Assembly: GCA_041685915.1 (NCBI GenBank)
Contig: JAWLEV010000030.1
Coordinates: 1 to 28,057, forward strand
Source of the DNA: JAWLEV01 sp041685915
Lineage (GTDB): Bacteria; Chloroflexota; Anaerolineae; UBA1429
Length of the DNA: 28,057 nt
Reading direction: 5' to 3'
Under the pieces are notes generated by a model. The model was not told the DNA's origin and ran no database searches. It was given only the letters and a program-made list of their open reading frames with translations. Made by a program: the position numbers and the translations under genes. Position 1 is the first letter of the stretch. Every line of letters begins with the position of its first letter. Of this stretch, positions 17,815-24,375 are shown piece by piece.

Positions 17815-19127
17815 GCGAGGGTATGCCGCGAGATATGAAAACGCAAGGGGGCGTCATCTCTGCGGTGAGGCCGGATAGCCTGGGCGCGGCGAGCGGCGTG
17901 GAGGTTGGCGACCGCCTGCTTGCCATCAATGGTCATCTCCTGCGCGACGTCATCGATTATCGTTACCACGCTGCAGATGAGCATTTGGTGTTGGAGATAA
18001 TCCGCGATGGGGAACGCCTCCGTCTGGAGATGGTGCGCGGCTATGGCCAGGATCTGGGGCTGGAGTTCGCCGAGCCCGTCTTTGATGGTATCCGCCGCTG
18101 TAACAACCGCTGTCCCTTTTGTTTTCTGAAACAGATGCCACCCGGTCTGCGCCCTTCTCTGTATGTGCGGGACGACGACTATCGCTATTCCTTCCTCTTT
18201 GGCAATTTCATCACCCTCACCAACCTCACCGAGGCGGACTGGGAGCGTATCGGCGCCCAGCATCTGACACCCTTGTATGTCTCCATACATGCCACTGACC
18301 TCTTCCTGCGCCGCAAACTTTTGGGGAACCCCCGGGCGCTGGACATCCTGCGGCAACTGCAGCGTCTGGGGGAGATGGGCATTCAGGTGCATGGCCAGAT
18401 CGTCATCGTGCCGGGCATGAACGATGGTCAGGCCCTGCGGACGTCCATCGAGGAACTCCTGGCCCTCTATCCCACAGTGCAGACCCTGGCCCTGGTACCT
18501 GTGGGGCTGACGCGCTTTCAGACCGCGCCCCTGCGAGCCCTGCATCCCCGGGAGGCTGCCGCTGTGTTGGATATGGCCGATGAGTACATTGCCCAGGCGC
18601 GGAAACGCGTGGGACGGACATGGCTGTATCCGTCGGACGAGTTGTATCTGCTGGCGGAGCGTCCCCTGCCCCCTGCAGATTTTTACGAGGACGACGCCCA
18701 GCTGGAGAACGGGGCCGGATTGATACGGGCTTTGCTGGAAGACTGGCAGGCGGCGCGCGCCGACGTGGCGGGAGGAGGGGAGGCGTCGTCCATCACCCTA
18801 GTGTGCGGCACGCTGATCGCCCCCCTTTTGGGTCGGCTGGCCGATGAACTATCGACGCGCTGGGGTGGGACCGTGCGCGTGATCGCCGTACCCAACGACT
18901 TTTTTGGGCGCGGCGTCACCGTATCCGGCCTGCTCATGGGTAAAGACGTCCTTGCTGCCCTGGAGGGGGAGGATGTGGGACAGCATATCTTTTTGCCGCG
19001 GGCCATGTTCGGCAGCGAGAGGCACCGTACCCTGGATGACCTCACGCGTGAGGATATCCAGGAGACCCTGGGCGTTCCCGTGAGCCTGGCCTCGCGGATG
19101 GGCGATGTGGTGGAGGCCCTTATGTAG
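17811..19127 (+). CDS. DUF512 family PDZ-radical SAM protein
   Basis: About 438 residues. An N-terminal PDZ-like domain (about residues 8-70: GGVISAVRPDSLGAASGVEVGDRLLAINGH) precedes a radical SAM core with the Fe4S4 motif C97-x3-C101-x2-C104 in RRCNNRCPFCFLKQMP, and a C-terminal DUF512 region. This matches the TIGR03279 / DUF512 family of uncharacterised Fe-S oxidoreductases; the substrate is unknown. I prefer GTG 17811 because it gives a GTGA overlap with the cmk stop at 17812-17814. TTG 17805 and ATG 17823 are alternatives, the latter with only a poor GAGGGT site. It is last in the carboxypeptidase-rluB-cmk unit. In many genomes this family sits next to the GTPase der, which is not seen here. 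Confidence 0.88.
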   Translation: MSEGMPRDMKTQGGVISAVRPDSLGAASGVEVGDRLLAINGHLLRDVIDYRYHAADEHLVLEIIRDGERLRLEMVRGYGQDLGLEFAEPVFDGIRRCNNRCPFCFLKQMPPGLRPSLYVRDDDYRYSFLFGNFITLTNLTEADWERIGAQHLTPLYVSIHATDLFLRRKLLGNPRALDILRQLQRLGEMGIQVHGQIVIVPGMNDGQALRTSIEELLALYPTVQTLALVPVGLTRFQTAPLRALHPREAAAVLDMADEYIAQARKRVGRTWLYPSDELYLLAERPLPPADFYEDDAQLENGAGLIRALLEDWQAARADVAGGGEASSITLVCGTLIAPLLGRLADELSTRWGGTVRVIAVPNDFFGRGVTVSGLLMGKDVLAALEGEDVGQHIFLPRAMFGSERHRTLDDLTREDIQETLGVPVSLASRMGDVVEALM

Positions 19128-19128
19128 C

Positions 19129-19147
19129 GTCGGAGTGTCACTCCGAC
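19129..19147. repeat. GTCGGAGTG-T-CACTCCGAC palindrome (repeat family copy)
   Basis: A perfect 9-bp inverted repeat around T19138 starts 2 nt after the DUF512 stop codon. The same GTCGGA...TCCGAC pattern appears at 2607-2627 and 12309-12351. It may double as the end-of-operon hairpin, though no T-tract follows. Confidence 0.65.
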
Positions 19148-19278
19148 CTGCGCGCGGCCCGCTCGGCCAAGGCCGGAGACGCACCGCTGTGAACAGTCGG
19201 TGCTGGTTGGGAGACTCCGGACCCATAGTATTCTTGTAGAAAATGCTCGAGGACAATTAGGGAGGTACGAGGGGTTTC

Positions 19279-19782
19279 ATGCGCATCGCCAAAGGGGGAT
19301 TTCGGGAGAAACCAGGGCGCTGCATTTTGCAGTGTACGTTGGCTACGTTGACGGTTCTGGGCATCTTTTTTCTTCTTGACGTCCTGCTGCGCAGTACGCT
19401 GGTATCCTCGTTGGGAGCCTCCACGTTTATCGTCTTTGCCATGCCCCATTCGCGTCCGGCGCGCTCCCGTGCCTTGGTGGGAGGGTATATAGTGGGCACC
19501 CTTTGTGGTACCCTCTGTTCCCTCGCCGCCGACTGTGCCCTGGCCGCCTCCACAGGGCTGACCCCCAGAACGAGGCTGATCATCTTTGGGGCCCTGGCCA
19601 TTGGACTGGCCATCCTGATCATGCTTGCCACCGATACCGGACATCCTCCGGCGGCGGGTCTGGCCCTGGGTTTCGTCGCCGATCCCTGGAACGAGATAAC
19701 CGTCGTCTTTGTACTCGGCGCCATAAGTCTGTTGGCCCTGGCCCGGTATCTCCTGCGGCATACCCTCGTCGATCTAGTGTAG
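19279..19782 (+). CDS. HPP family integral membrane protein
   Basis: A 167-residue protein with about four hydrophobic segments (roughly residues 18-35, 40-60, 68-92 and 98-165, the last region holding two helices). The family signature is present as DTGHPPAAGLALG, whose His-Pro-Pro names the HPP family. Some members transport nitrite in plant plastids and cyanobacteria; most bacterial members are uncharacterised, so I assign no substrate. GAGGGG lies about 5 nt before the ATG. The gene is 150 nt downstream of the DUF512 gene with a palindrome between. I see no convincing promoter in 19148-19278, so it may be read from upstream. Confidence 0.85.
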   Translation: MRIAKGGFREKPGRCILQCTLATLTVLGIFFLLDVLLRSTLVSSLGASTFIVFAMPHSRPARSRALVGGYIVGTLCGTLCSLAADCALAASTGLTPRTRLIIFGALAIGLAILIMLATDTGHPPAAGLALGFVADPWNEITVVFVLGAISLLALARYLLRHTLVDLV

Positions 19783-19931
19783 GGCGCACTGCGTAGCATA
19801 TTCTCCACTTCTGAAAAGGGGTTGTCTCGCCATTGGCTGATATCACCGAAAATGGGCGGTGCTGGAACATGCGGGATGGGGGGATGGGATAAGGTTTACA
19901 AATGCCGACGCGATGGGGGGTACAAAATTCG

Positions 19932-19966
19932 GTGGGCCCGCCGCACCTCTCGGCCGGCGGGCCCAC
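19932..19966. terminator. 12-bp GC-rich hairpin downstream of the HPP gene
   Basis: GTGGGCCCGCCG (19932-19943) and CGGCGGGCCCAC (19955-19966) form a perfect 12-bp stem with an 11-nt loop. No T-tract follows; instead TATAAGGAGGAG comes directly after. It may stop or stabilise HPP transcripts, or regulate what follows. The gap 19783-20213 otherwise contains no gene I can support. A weaker stem GGGGGA/TCCCCC lies at 20092-20122 and an AT-rich TATTATAAG near 20079. Confidence 0.5.
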
Positions 19967-20213
19967 TATAAGGAGGAGAAGAACGGCTGTCACACTCGTC
20001 GCAAGAGCTCCAGCCGAGCGTCGAAAAAGAAAATGAAGACCGGTCGTCGAGATCCGCACTTTCTTTCTAACGCACACATATTATAAGATATGGGGGACGT
20101 TTTGTCTTCAGTAAATTCCCCCAAATGCCCATGGGCTTTTTCGCCTATTCGGAAATCACGGCTTGTCTGCCGGCGAGTTCTGGGCGTGAGGAGATCAATG
20201 AAAGGAGAGGGAG

Positions 20214-20843
20214 ATGGAATTGCGATGTGCGACCTGCCGCGTGCAGGCTTGCAGCCATGAGCCGGGGACGGTGGCGTATCCCGCCTATTGTCCCATGGTG
20301 CAGGCCACGGAGACTCTGGAGGAGGCCCGACAGGCCTATGAGGATGAGGAGACGCGAGAATTGGCCCTGGCCGCCGCGCGCACCGAGGCCGACCGCTATC
20401 CCCTGGAGCCCCGTGTTGAGGAGGTGATGAGCTTTGCCCGACGCATCGGCGCCAAGCGGTTGGGCGTGGCCTCCTGTATCGGCCTTATTCAAGAGGCGCG
20501 TATGTTTCAGGAGATCTGCGAGGCCAACGGGTTTGAGGTCCATTCTGTATGCTGCAAGGTGGGCGTCATTCCCAAGGAGGGGATCGGCCTGGCCGACGAG
20601 GAAAAGATCCATCCCGGTCAGTTCGAGGCCCTTTGTAGTCCCATCGGTCAGGCCAAGTTGCTGGCCGAGGTGGGCACCGAGCTCAACGTGGTGGTGGGGC
20701 TGTGTGTGGGCCATGACAGCCTCTTTTTCCAGCATTCGGAGGTCCCGGTCACCGTGCTCGTGGCCAAGGATCGCGTCACGGGCCATAATCCGGCCGCCGT
20801 GCTGTACACCAGCCATTCGTACTATAGCCGGATAAAGGACTGA
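20214..20843 (+). CDS. DUF1847 domain cysteine-rich protein
   Basis: A 209-residue cytoplasmic protein matching the DUF1847 family over its full length. The N-terminus has Cys5, Cys8, Cys13 and Cys26 in a C-x2-C-x4-C arrangement (MELRCATCRVQAC). Further cysteines lie in VASCIGL, VHSVCCKVG, EALCSP and GLCVGHDS, which suggests metal or Fe-S binding. The biochemical role is unknown, and I do not assign one. GGAGAGGGAG precedes the ATG. The gene stands alone: a large gap precedes it, a strong terminator hairpin follows at 20852-20887, and the arginine promoter begins about 90 nt later. Codon use and GC look like the neighbours. Confidence 0.85.
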   Translation: MELRCATCRVQACSHEPGTVAYPAYCPMVQATETLEEARQAYEDEETRELALAAARTEADRYPLEPRVEEVMSFARRIGAKRLGVASCIGLIQEARMFQEICEANGFEVHSVCCKVGVIPKEGIGLADEEKIHPGQFEALCSPIGQAKLLAEVGTELNVVVGLCVGHDSLFFQHSEVPVTVLVAKDRVTGHNPAAVLYTSHSYYSRIKD

Positions 20844-20851
20844 AAAAGATC

Positions 20852-20887
20852 AAGTGCCTGGCATTCGGTGTAATTTGCCAGGCACTT
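20852..20887 (+). terminator. 12-bp hairpin terminator after DUF1847
   Basis: AAGTGCCTGGCA (20852-20863) pairs perfectly with TGCCAGGCACTT (20876-20887), with a 12-nt loop, starting 9 nt after the stop codon. The T-run after it is short, so termination may be only partly intrinsic. Confidence 0.7.
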
Positions 20888-20912
20888 TGGACCCTCGTTT
20901 TCCTATCGGACT

Positions 20913-20928
20913 TTATTCAATTATTCGA
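20913..20928 (+). promoter_or_regulatory. tandem TTATTCAA/TTATTCGA upstream of the arg promoter
   Basis: Two adjacent 8-mers, TTATTCAA (20913-20920) and TTATTCGA (20921-20928), lie 7 bp above the -35 box in an otherwise GC-rich region. This could be an AT-rich UP element. TATTCA also resembles an ArgR half-site, but the tandem rather than inverted order speaks against a classic ARG box. Confidence 0.35.
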
Positions 20929-20935
20929 CTTCTTT

Positions 20936-20964
20936 TTGACAGCCCCCTTTTTCTGCTGTACAAT
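20936..20964 (+). promoter_or_regulatory. sigma70 promoter of the arginine cluster
   Basis: TTGACA (20936-20941) and TACAAT (20959-20964) are separated by 17 nt. Transcription would start near 20971, giving a leader of almost 200 nt before argC. Confidence 0.88.
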
Positions 20965-20992
20965 GCCTTTGTTCTGAGTTGGAAGGTATGTC

Positions 20993-21046
20993 ATGGCGAT
21001 GGACATTTTTGACGTGGCACAATTGAGGAGGAGCCGCAGGCCTTAG
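20993..21046 (+). CDS. arginine-rich leader peptide of the argCBDAGH cluster
   Basis: A 17-codon ORF, MAMDIFDVAQLRRSRRP, starts at ATG 20993 with GGAAGG at 20981-20986 (6-nt spacing) and ends at TAG 21044-21046. Four of its last six codons are arginine (AGG 21026, AGG 21029, CGC 21035, AGG 21038). By eye AGG is a minority arginine codon in argC next door, so three AGG here would make translation sensitive to the arginyl-tRNA supply. The stop is followed immediately by a protector hairpin and then the attenuator, as expected for a ribosome-stalling leader peptide. It is too short to be found by ordinary gene calling. The role is inferred from position, codons and RNA structure; the ORF itself is read directly. 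Confidence 0.8.
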   Translation: MAMDIFDVAQLRRSRRP

Positions 21047-21063
21047 CCGGACGGTCCGTCTGG
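21047..21063 (+). promoter_or_regulatory. protector hairpin (region 1:2) of the arg attenuator
   Basis: CCGGACG (21047-21053) pairs with CGTCTGG (21057-21063), 7 bp including one G-U, with loop GTC. It begins one base after the leader-peptide stop codon, so a ribosome near the last Arg codons would cover its 5' arm. A TTTTT at 21067-21071 follows 3 nt later, so it might itself terminate weakly. CAGGC (21037-21041) and GCCTG (21072-21076) could extend it. Confidence 0.65.
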
Positions 21064-21120
21064 ATGTTTTTGCCTGGGTGCTAATCGTCAGCGATTACAA
21101 CCGCTAGTTCTCCAGATGGG
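21055..21120 (+). promoter_or_regulatory. antiterminator pairing (region 2:3)
   Basis: TCCGTCTGGA (21055-21064) can pair along all ten positions with TCCAGATGGG (21111-21120), including two G-U pairs. This uses the 3' arm of the protector hairpin and the loop-proximal part of the terminator, so it excludes both. A small stem TAATCG/CGATTA (21082-21097) fits inside the loop. Confidence 0.6.
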
Positions 21121-21135
21121 GAGCTGGTGGTTTTT
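21101..21135 (+). terminator. intrinsic terminator/attenuator (region 3:4) before argC
   Basis: CCGCTAGTTCTCC (21101-21113) pairs with GGGGAGCTGGTGG (21118-21130) at all 13 positions (four G-U pairs), tetraloop AGAT, followed immediately by TTTTTGTGTTT. It sits 33 nt before the argC ATG, inside the leader, so it must be bypassed for the cluster to be transcribed. Confidence 0.82.
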
Positions 21136-21167
21136 GTGTTTGGCTATTTCGTCGAGGAGGTGAAGGA

Positions 21168-22175
21168 ATGATCAAGGTGGGTATATATGGTGCGACGGGA
21201 TACACGGGCTATGAACTCCTCAAGATATTTGCCCGCCATCCCCAGGTGGAACTTGCGTTCGCCTCTTCCAGAAGTTATGCCGGGGCCAGGTATTCGGATG
21301 TCTATCCCTGTCCCTATGAGCATACGCTGGTGGCGCCTGACGAGGTGTCCCTGGAGGAGGCCGACGTGGTCTTTTTGTGCACGCCCCACGGGGCCTCGGC
21401 CCCCTATGCACAGCAAGTGCTGGAGGCGGGGGCGCGCTGCGTGGATCTGTCGGCCGATTTCCGCCTGCGCGACCTGGATGTCTATGAGACCTGGTACACG
21501 ACGCATTCCGTGCCGGAACTCGTCGACGAGGCCGTGTATGGTCTGACAGAGGTCTATCGCGACGAGGTGGCTGGGGCACGTCTGGTGGCCAATCCTGGCT
21601 GCTATCCCACAGGGCCCCTGCTGGCCCTCTATCCCCTGCTGCAGCGGGGAGTGGTGGCGGGAGACAGGGTCATCATCGACGCCAAGTCCGGCGTATCTGG
21701 GGCGGGGGCCAAGCCCTCTCTCACCACCCATTTTGTGAACGTGCACGACAACTTTTCGGCCTACAAGGCGGGGCGCGCTCACCGTCACGTGCCCGAGATC
21801 GACCAGGAAATGGCCCGTTACGGGCAGGGGGCACCCCGTGCTGTCTTTACGCCCCATCTGCTCCCCGTGTCGCGGGGTATCCTCTCCACTATCTATGTGC
21901 ATCTTGATGTGGAGGCCGAGGAGGTTCTCGATGTGTGGCGCGAGATGTACGAGGGGGAACCCTTTGTGCAGGTTCTGGATGAGGGGAAGACGGCCACCCT
22001 GGCCCACGTGGTGAATACCAATCGTTGTGCTCTTTCCATCGCCCCGGCGGGTATGGAAGGCCAGTTCATCATCATCACGGCCATCGATAACCTGCTCAAG
22101 GGAGCCTCAGGACAGGCGGTGCAAAATATGAACGTCATGTTTGACGTGCCCGAGACGTTGGGATTGAAGAGTTAG
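21168..22175 (+). CDS. argC: N-acetyl-gamma-glutamyl-phosphate reductase
   Basis: Third step of arginine synthesis: NADPH reduces N-acetylglutamyl phosphate to the semialdehyde. The 335-residue protein begins MIKVGIYGATGYTGYELL, the Rossmann GxxGxxG loop at residues 8-13. The catalytic Cys145 is in VANPGCYPTGP, and the HRHVPEIDQE motif carrying the conserved histidine follows near residue 205. GAGGAGG lies before the ATG. It is the first structural gene of the arginine cluster, downstream of the leader attenuator. Close relatives, LysY-type enzymes of the AAA lysine pathway, are possible, but the argG/argH neighbours and the Arg-rich leader support arginine. Confidence 0.95.
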   Translation: MIKVGIYGATGYTGYELLKIFARHPQVELAFASSRSYAGARYSDVYPCPYEHTLVAPDEVSLEEADVVFLCTPHGASAPYAQQVLEAGARCVDLSADFRLRDLDVYETWYTTHSVPELVDEAVYGLTEVYRDEVAGARLVANPGCYPTGPLLALYPLLQRGVVAGDRVIIDAKSGVSGAGAKPSLTTHFVNVHDNFSAYKAGRAHRHVPEIDQEMARYGQGAPRAVFTPHLLPVSRGILSTIYVHLDVEAEEVLDVWREMYEGEPFVQVLDEGKTATLAHVVNTNRCALSIAPAGMEGQFIIITAIDNLLKGASGQAVQNMNVMFDVPETLGLKS

Positions 22176-22194
22176 ATAGGTTGTGGAGGAGGAG

Positions 22195-22950
22195 ATGGGC
22201 GAGCTTGCGTTGCTAAAGGTCGGTGGCGCACACGTGCAGGAGGGAGACAATCTGGAGTCCCTCGTCGAAACCCTCGCGGACCTTGTCCACCAGCGGCCGT
22301 TGATCGTCGTGCACGGCGGCGGGGCGGATATCGCCAGGCTTCAGGAGCGCCTGGGCCTCGAGTCCCACTTTGTTGAGGGGCTTCGTGTGACGGATGCCGA
22401 TTGTCTCTGGGCGGCAGAGATGGCCCTTTCGGGGGCCGTCAACAAGCGCCTGGTGGCCCGCCTGGTGGTAAAGGGGGTGCGGGCCATCGGCATCAGTGGG
22501 GTGGACGCTGGCCTGCTGCGCGCCGAGCGGATGGTGCATCCCAAGGGGGATCTGGGCCGTGTGGGAAGGATCACGCATGTGGAGACATCTCGTCTGACGA
22601 GACTCCTTGGGCTGGGATTCACGCCCGTCGTGTCACCCATATCCCTCGGAGAGGATGGTCGTCCCTACAACGTGAACGCCGACCATGCCGCACTGGCCAT
22701 CGCCGGTGCACTGGGGGTGGAGGAGATGATCTTTCTCACCGACGTGCCTGGCGTCATGCTTGACGGCGAGGTGCTATCCACACTGAGTGCTGACAGGGCT
22801 CTGGCCCTCATCAAGAGTGGGGATATCACGGGAGGCATGATTCCCAAGACCCGTTCGGCGCTGCGGGCCCTGGAAGACGGCGTGGGTACCGTGCGCATCA
22901 CCGACATTGAGGGGCTTGGTGCGGATACGGGTACCTGGGTGCGGATGTAG
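22195..22950 (+). CDS. argB: acetylglutamate kinase
   Basis: Phosphorylates N-acetylglutamate with ATP (second step of arginine synthesis). The 251-residue amino acid kinase fold shows K8-V-G-G for phosphate binding, VVHGGGADI, the substrate motif EGLRVTDAD, NVNADHAA with the catalytic aspartate, and TGGMIPK with the conserved lysine. ATG 22195 is preceded by GGAGGAGGAG with good spacing; the in-frame GTG at 22183 lies before that site, so I reject it. There is no N-terminal arginine-sensing helix extension. That fits an arginine-insensitive kinase in a pathway where synthase or transcription carries control; this is inference. It lies 19 nt after argC. Confidence 0.93.
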   Translation: MGELALLKVGGAHVQEGDNLESLVETLADLVHQRPLIVVHGGGADIARLQERLGLESHFVEGLRVTDADCLWAAEMALSGAVNKRLVARLVVKGVRAIGISGVDAGLLRAERMVHPKGDLGRVGRITHVETSRLTRLLGLGFTPVVSPISLGEDGRPYNVNADHAALAIAGALGVEEMIFLTDVPGVMLDGEVLSTLSADRALALIKSGDITGGMIPKTRSALRALEDGVGTVRITDIEGLGADTGTWVRM

Positions 22951-22960
22951 AGGGTTAGTG

Positions 22961-23053
22961 AGACCCTAAAGGTTTCGGACAAAGTTGCGGGTTCTCTACT
23001 TTGCCAGACGAGCAAAAAGAGATAACAGTCTCTGACAAAAACCTTTAGGGTCT
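22961..23053. repeat. MITE-like element with 15-bp terminal inverted repeats
   Basis: AGACCCTAAAGGTTT (22961-22975) and AAACCTTTAGGGTCT (23039-23053) are perfect inverted repeats enclosing about 63 bp. TAGTG stands on the left flank (22956-22960) and again at the right edge (23053-23057), compatible with a 5-bp target duplication. Inside are stems CAAAGT/ACTTTG (22980-23003) and AGAGA/TCTCT (23018-23033). It has no coding capacity, and as RNA it would be a highly folded spacer between argB and argD. Confidence 0.65.
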
Positions 23054-23079
23054 AGTGGATTTATTGGAAAACACTAGAC
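23050..23079. repeat. 8-bp inverted repeat before argD
   Basis: GTCTAGTG (23050-23057) and CACTAGAC (23072-23079) are perfect inverted repeats with a 14-nt loop, ending 16 nt before the argD ATG. Four bases are shared with the right arm of the larger inverted repeat, so in RNA the two stems compete. Confidence 0.5.
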
Positions 23080-23095
23080 AATAGGAGAGCGGTGA

Positions 23096-24289
23096 ATGAA
23101 CACGGAACAGATCAAGGCACTTGATGAGCAGTATGTCCTCCATACTTATGGGCGCACGCCCTTTGTCCTGGAGAGGGGAGAGGGAGTGTACGTTTATGAC
23201 ACCGAGGGAAAGGCCTATCTGGACTTTGTCTCCGGAATCGCCGTGAACGCCCTGGGGCATACCGATCCGGATGTGGCTGAGGCCATCGCCGAGCAGGCAT
23301 CGCGCCTGATCCACGTGTCCAACTTGTATCACACTATACCCCAGGCCGAACTGGCCGGGATGCTGGTGGAGGCTTCTTTTGCGGACAAGGTGTTCTTTTG
23401 CAATTCGGGCACCGAATCGGTGGAAGCGGCGATAAAGTTCGCGCGCAAGTGGGCCAGGGTGACCGAGGGAGAAGGGGGGCGGACCGAGTTTGTAGCCTTT
23501 ACGGAGGCCTTTCATGGACGCACCATGGGCTCACTGGCCCTCACGCCGCGACCCCACTATCAGGATCCCTTCCGTCCGCTGATGCCCGGCGTCACGTTCG
23601 CCGCGTACAACGACCTGGAGGCCGCCGCAGAGGCTATAGATGCCGACACGTGTGCCTGCATCGTCGAGCCCCTGCAGGGCGAAGGGGGCGTGAACCCGGC
23701 AAATGGCGGTTTTTTGGAGGGCTTGCGCGATTTATGCGACGATCGGGGTACCCTGCTCATCTTTGATGAGGTGCAATGCGGTCTGGGACGGACGGGCACC
23801 CTCTGGGCTCATGAGGCCTATGACGTGACCCCCGACATCATGACCCTGGCCAAGCCCTTGGGAGGCGGATTGCCCATCGGGGCCACCCTCATGACCCAGG
23901 AGGTGGCCGATGTCATGGAACCCGGCGACCACGCCAGCACCTTTGCGGCCAACCCCGTGGTGTGCGCCGCGGCCAAGGTGGTCTTTGGCAAAATCTCCGA
24001 TCCCGCCTTCCTGGAACATGTCCGTTCCGTTGGCGACTATCTCGTGGGCAAACTGGTTATGCTGCAAGAGAAGCATGACTGCATTCAAGAGGTGCGGGGA
24101 CGGGGGTTGATTGTGGGTGTGCAGACGGACATCGATGTGGGCCCCGTCGTGGAGGCCTGCTATGACGAGGGACTCTTGACCGTCAAGGCCGGGGACGACG
24201 TCCTGCGTCTGGTGCCGCCGTTGATCGTCACGGAGGAGCACGTGGATGAGGCTATAGAGATCATAGATGGTGCCTTTGCAGGTCTTTAG
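23096..24289 (+). CDS. argD: acetylornithine aminotransferase
   Basis: A PLP enzyme converting N-acetylglutamate semialdehyde and glutamate to N-acetylornithine. The 397-residue class III aminotransferase has FCNSGTESVEAAIKFARKW (phosphate-binding loop), AFHGRTMGSLALT, the IFDEVQCGLGRTG motif whose aspartate contacts the PLP nitrogen, and the Schiff-base Lys253 in MTLAKPLGGGLPIGA. Length and motifs fit ArgD; related GABA or ornithine aminotransferases are less likely given the cluster. AGGAGAG lies before the ATG. It is separated from argB by a 145-nt gap containing an inverted-repeat element, with no convincing promoter, so it is probably still part of the argC transcript. Confidence 0.93.
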   Translation: MNTEQIKALDEQYVLHTYGRTPFVLERGEGVYVYDTEGKAYLDFVSGIAVNALGHTDPDVAEAIAEQASRLIHVSNLYHTIPQAELAGMLVEASFADKVFFCNSGTESVEAAIKFARKWARVTEGEGGRTEFVAFTEAFHGRTMGSLALTPRPHYQDPFRPLMPGVTFAAYNDLEAAAEAIDADTCACIVEPLQGEGGVNPANGGFLEGLRDLCDDRGTLLIFDEVQCGLGRTGTLWAHEAYDVTPDIMTLAKPLGGGLPIGATLMTQEVADVMEPGDHASTFAANPVVCAAAKVVFGKISDPAFLEHVRSVGDYLVGKLVMLQEKHDCIQEVRGRGLIVGVQTDIDVGPVVEACYDEGLLTVKAGDDVLRLVPPLIVTEEHVDEAIEIIDGAFAGL

Positions 24290-24315
24290 TGATTGGCGCC
24301 CCAAAGGAACCGAAA

Positions 24316-24375
24316 AGTGGAATATAAAGATTGGGGTTGTGCAGAACACAATCCCAATCTTGATGCCTATCCACT
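24316..24375. promoter_or_regulatory. long hairpin between argD and argA
   Basis: AAGATTGGGGTTGTG (24327-24341) pairs with CACAATCCCAATCTT (24347-24361) over 15 bp with one G-U and a 5-nt loop. AGTGGA/TCCACT (24316-24321, 24370-24375) extend it across an internal loop. No T-tract follows on the plus strand, so RNA processing or stabilising is as likely as termination. Confidence 0.55.

Noticed and set aside
19859..20086. 75-codon ORF downstream of the HPP gene
   Set aside because: It reads straight through a 12-bp GC-rich hairpin, has no ribosome binding site at its GTG start and resembles no family I know.
20127..20141. GCCCATGGGC followed by TTTTT as a terminator
   Set aside because: A palindrome this short leaves a stem of only three pairs after a minimal loop.
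20988..21026. Alternative leader ORF starting at ATG 20988 (MSWRWTFLTWHN) with three Trp codons
   Set aside because: The Shine-Dalgarno sequence ends one base before this ATG, too close for initiation, while ATG 20993 has 6-nt spacing, and the downstream genes make arginine, not tryptophan.
22961..23053. Intrinsic terminator splitting argCB from argD
   Set aside because: No T-tract follows the long stem, and no convincing new promoter exists before argD.
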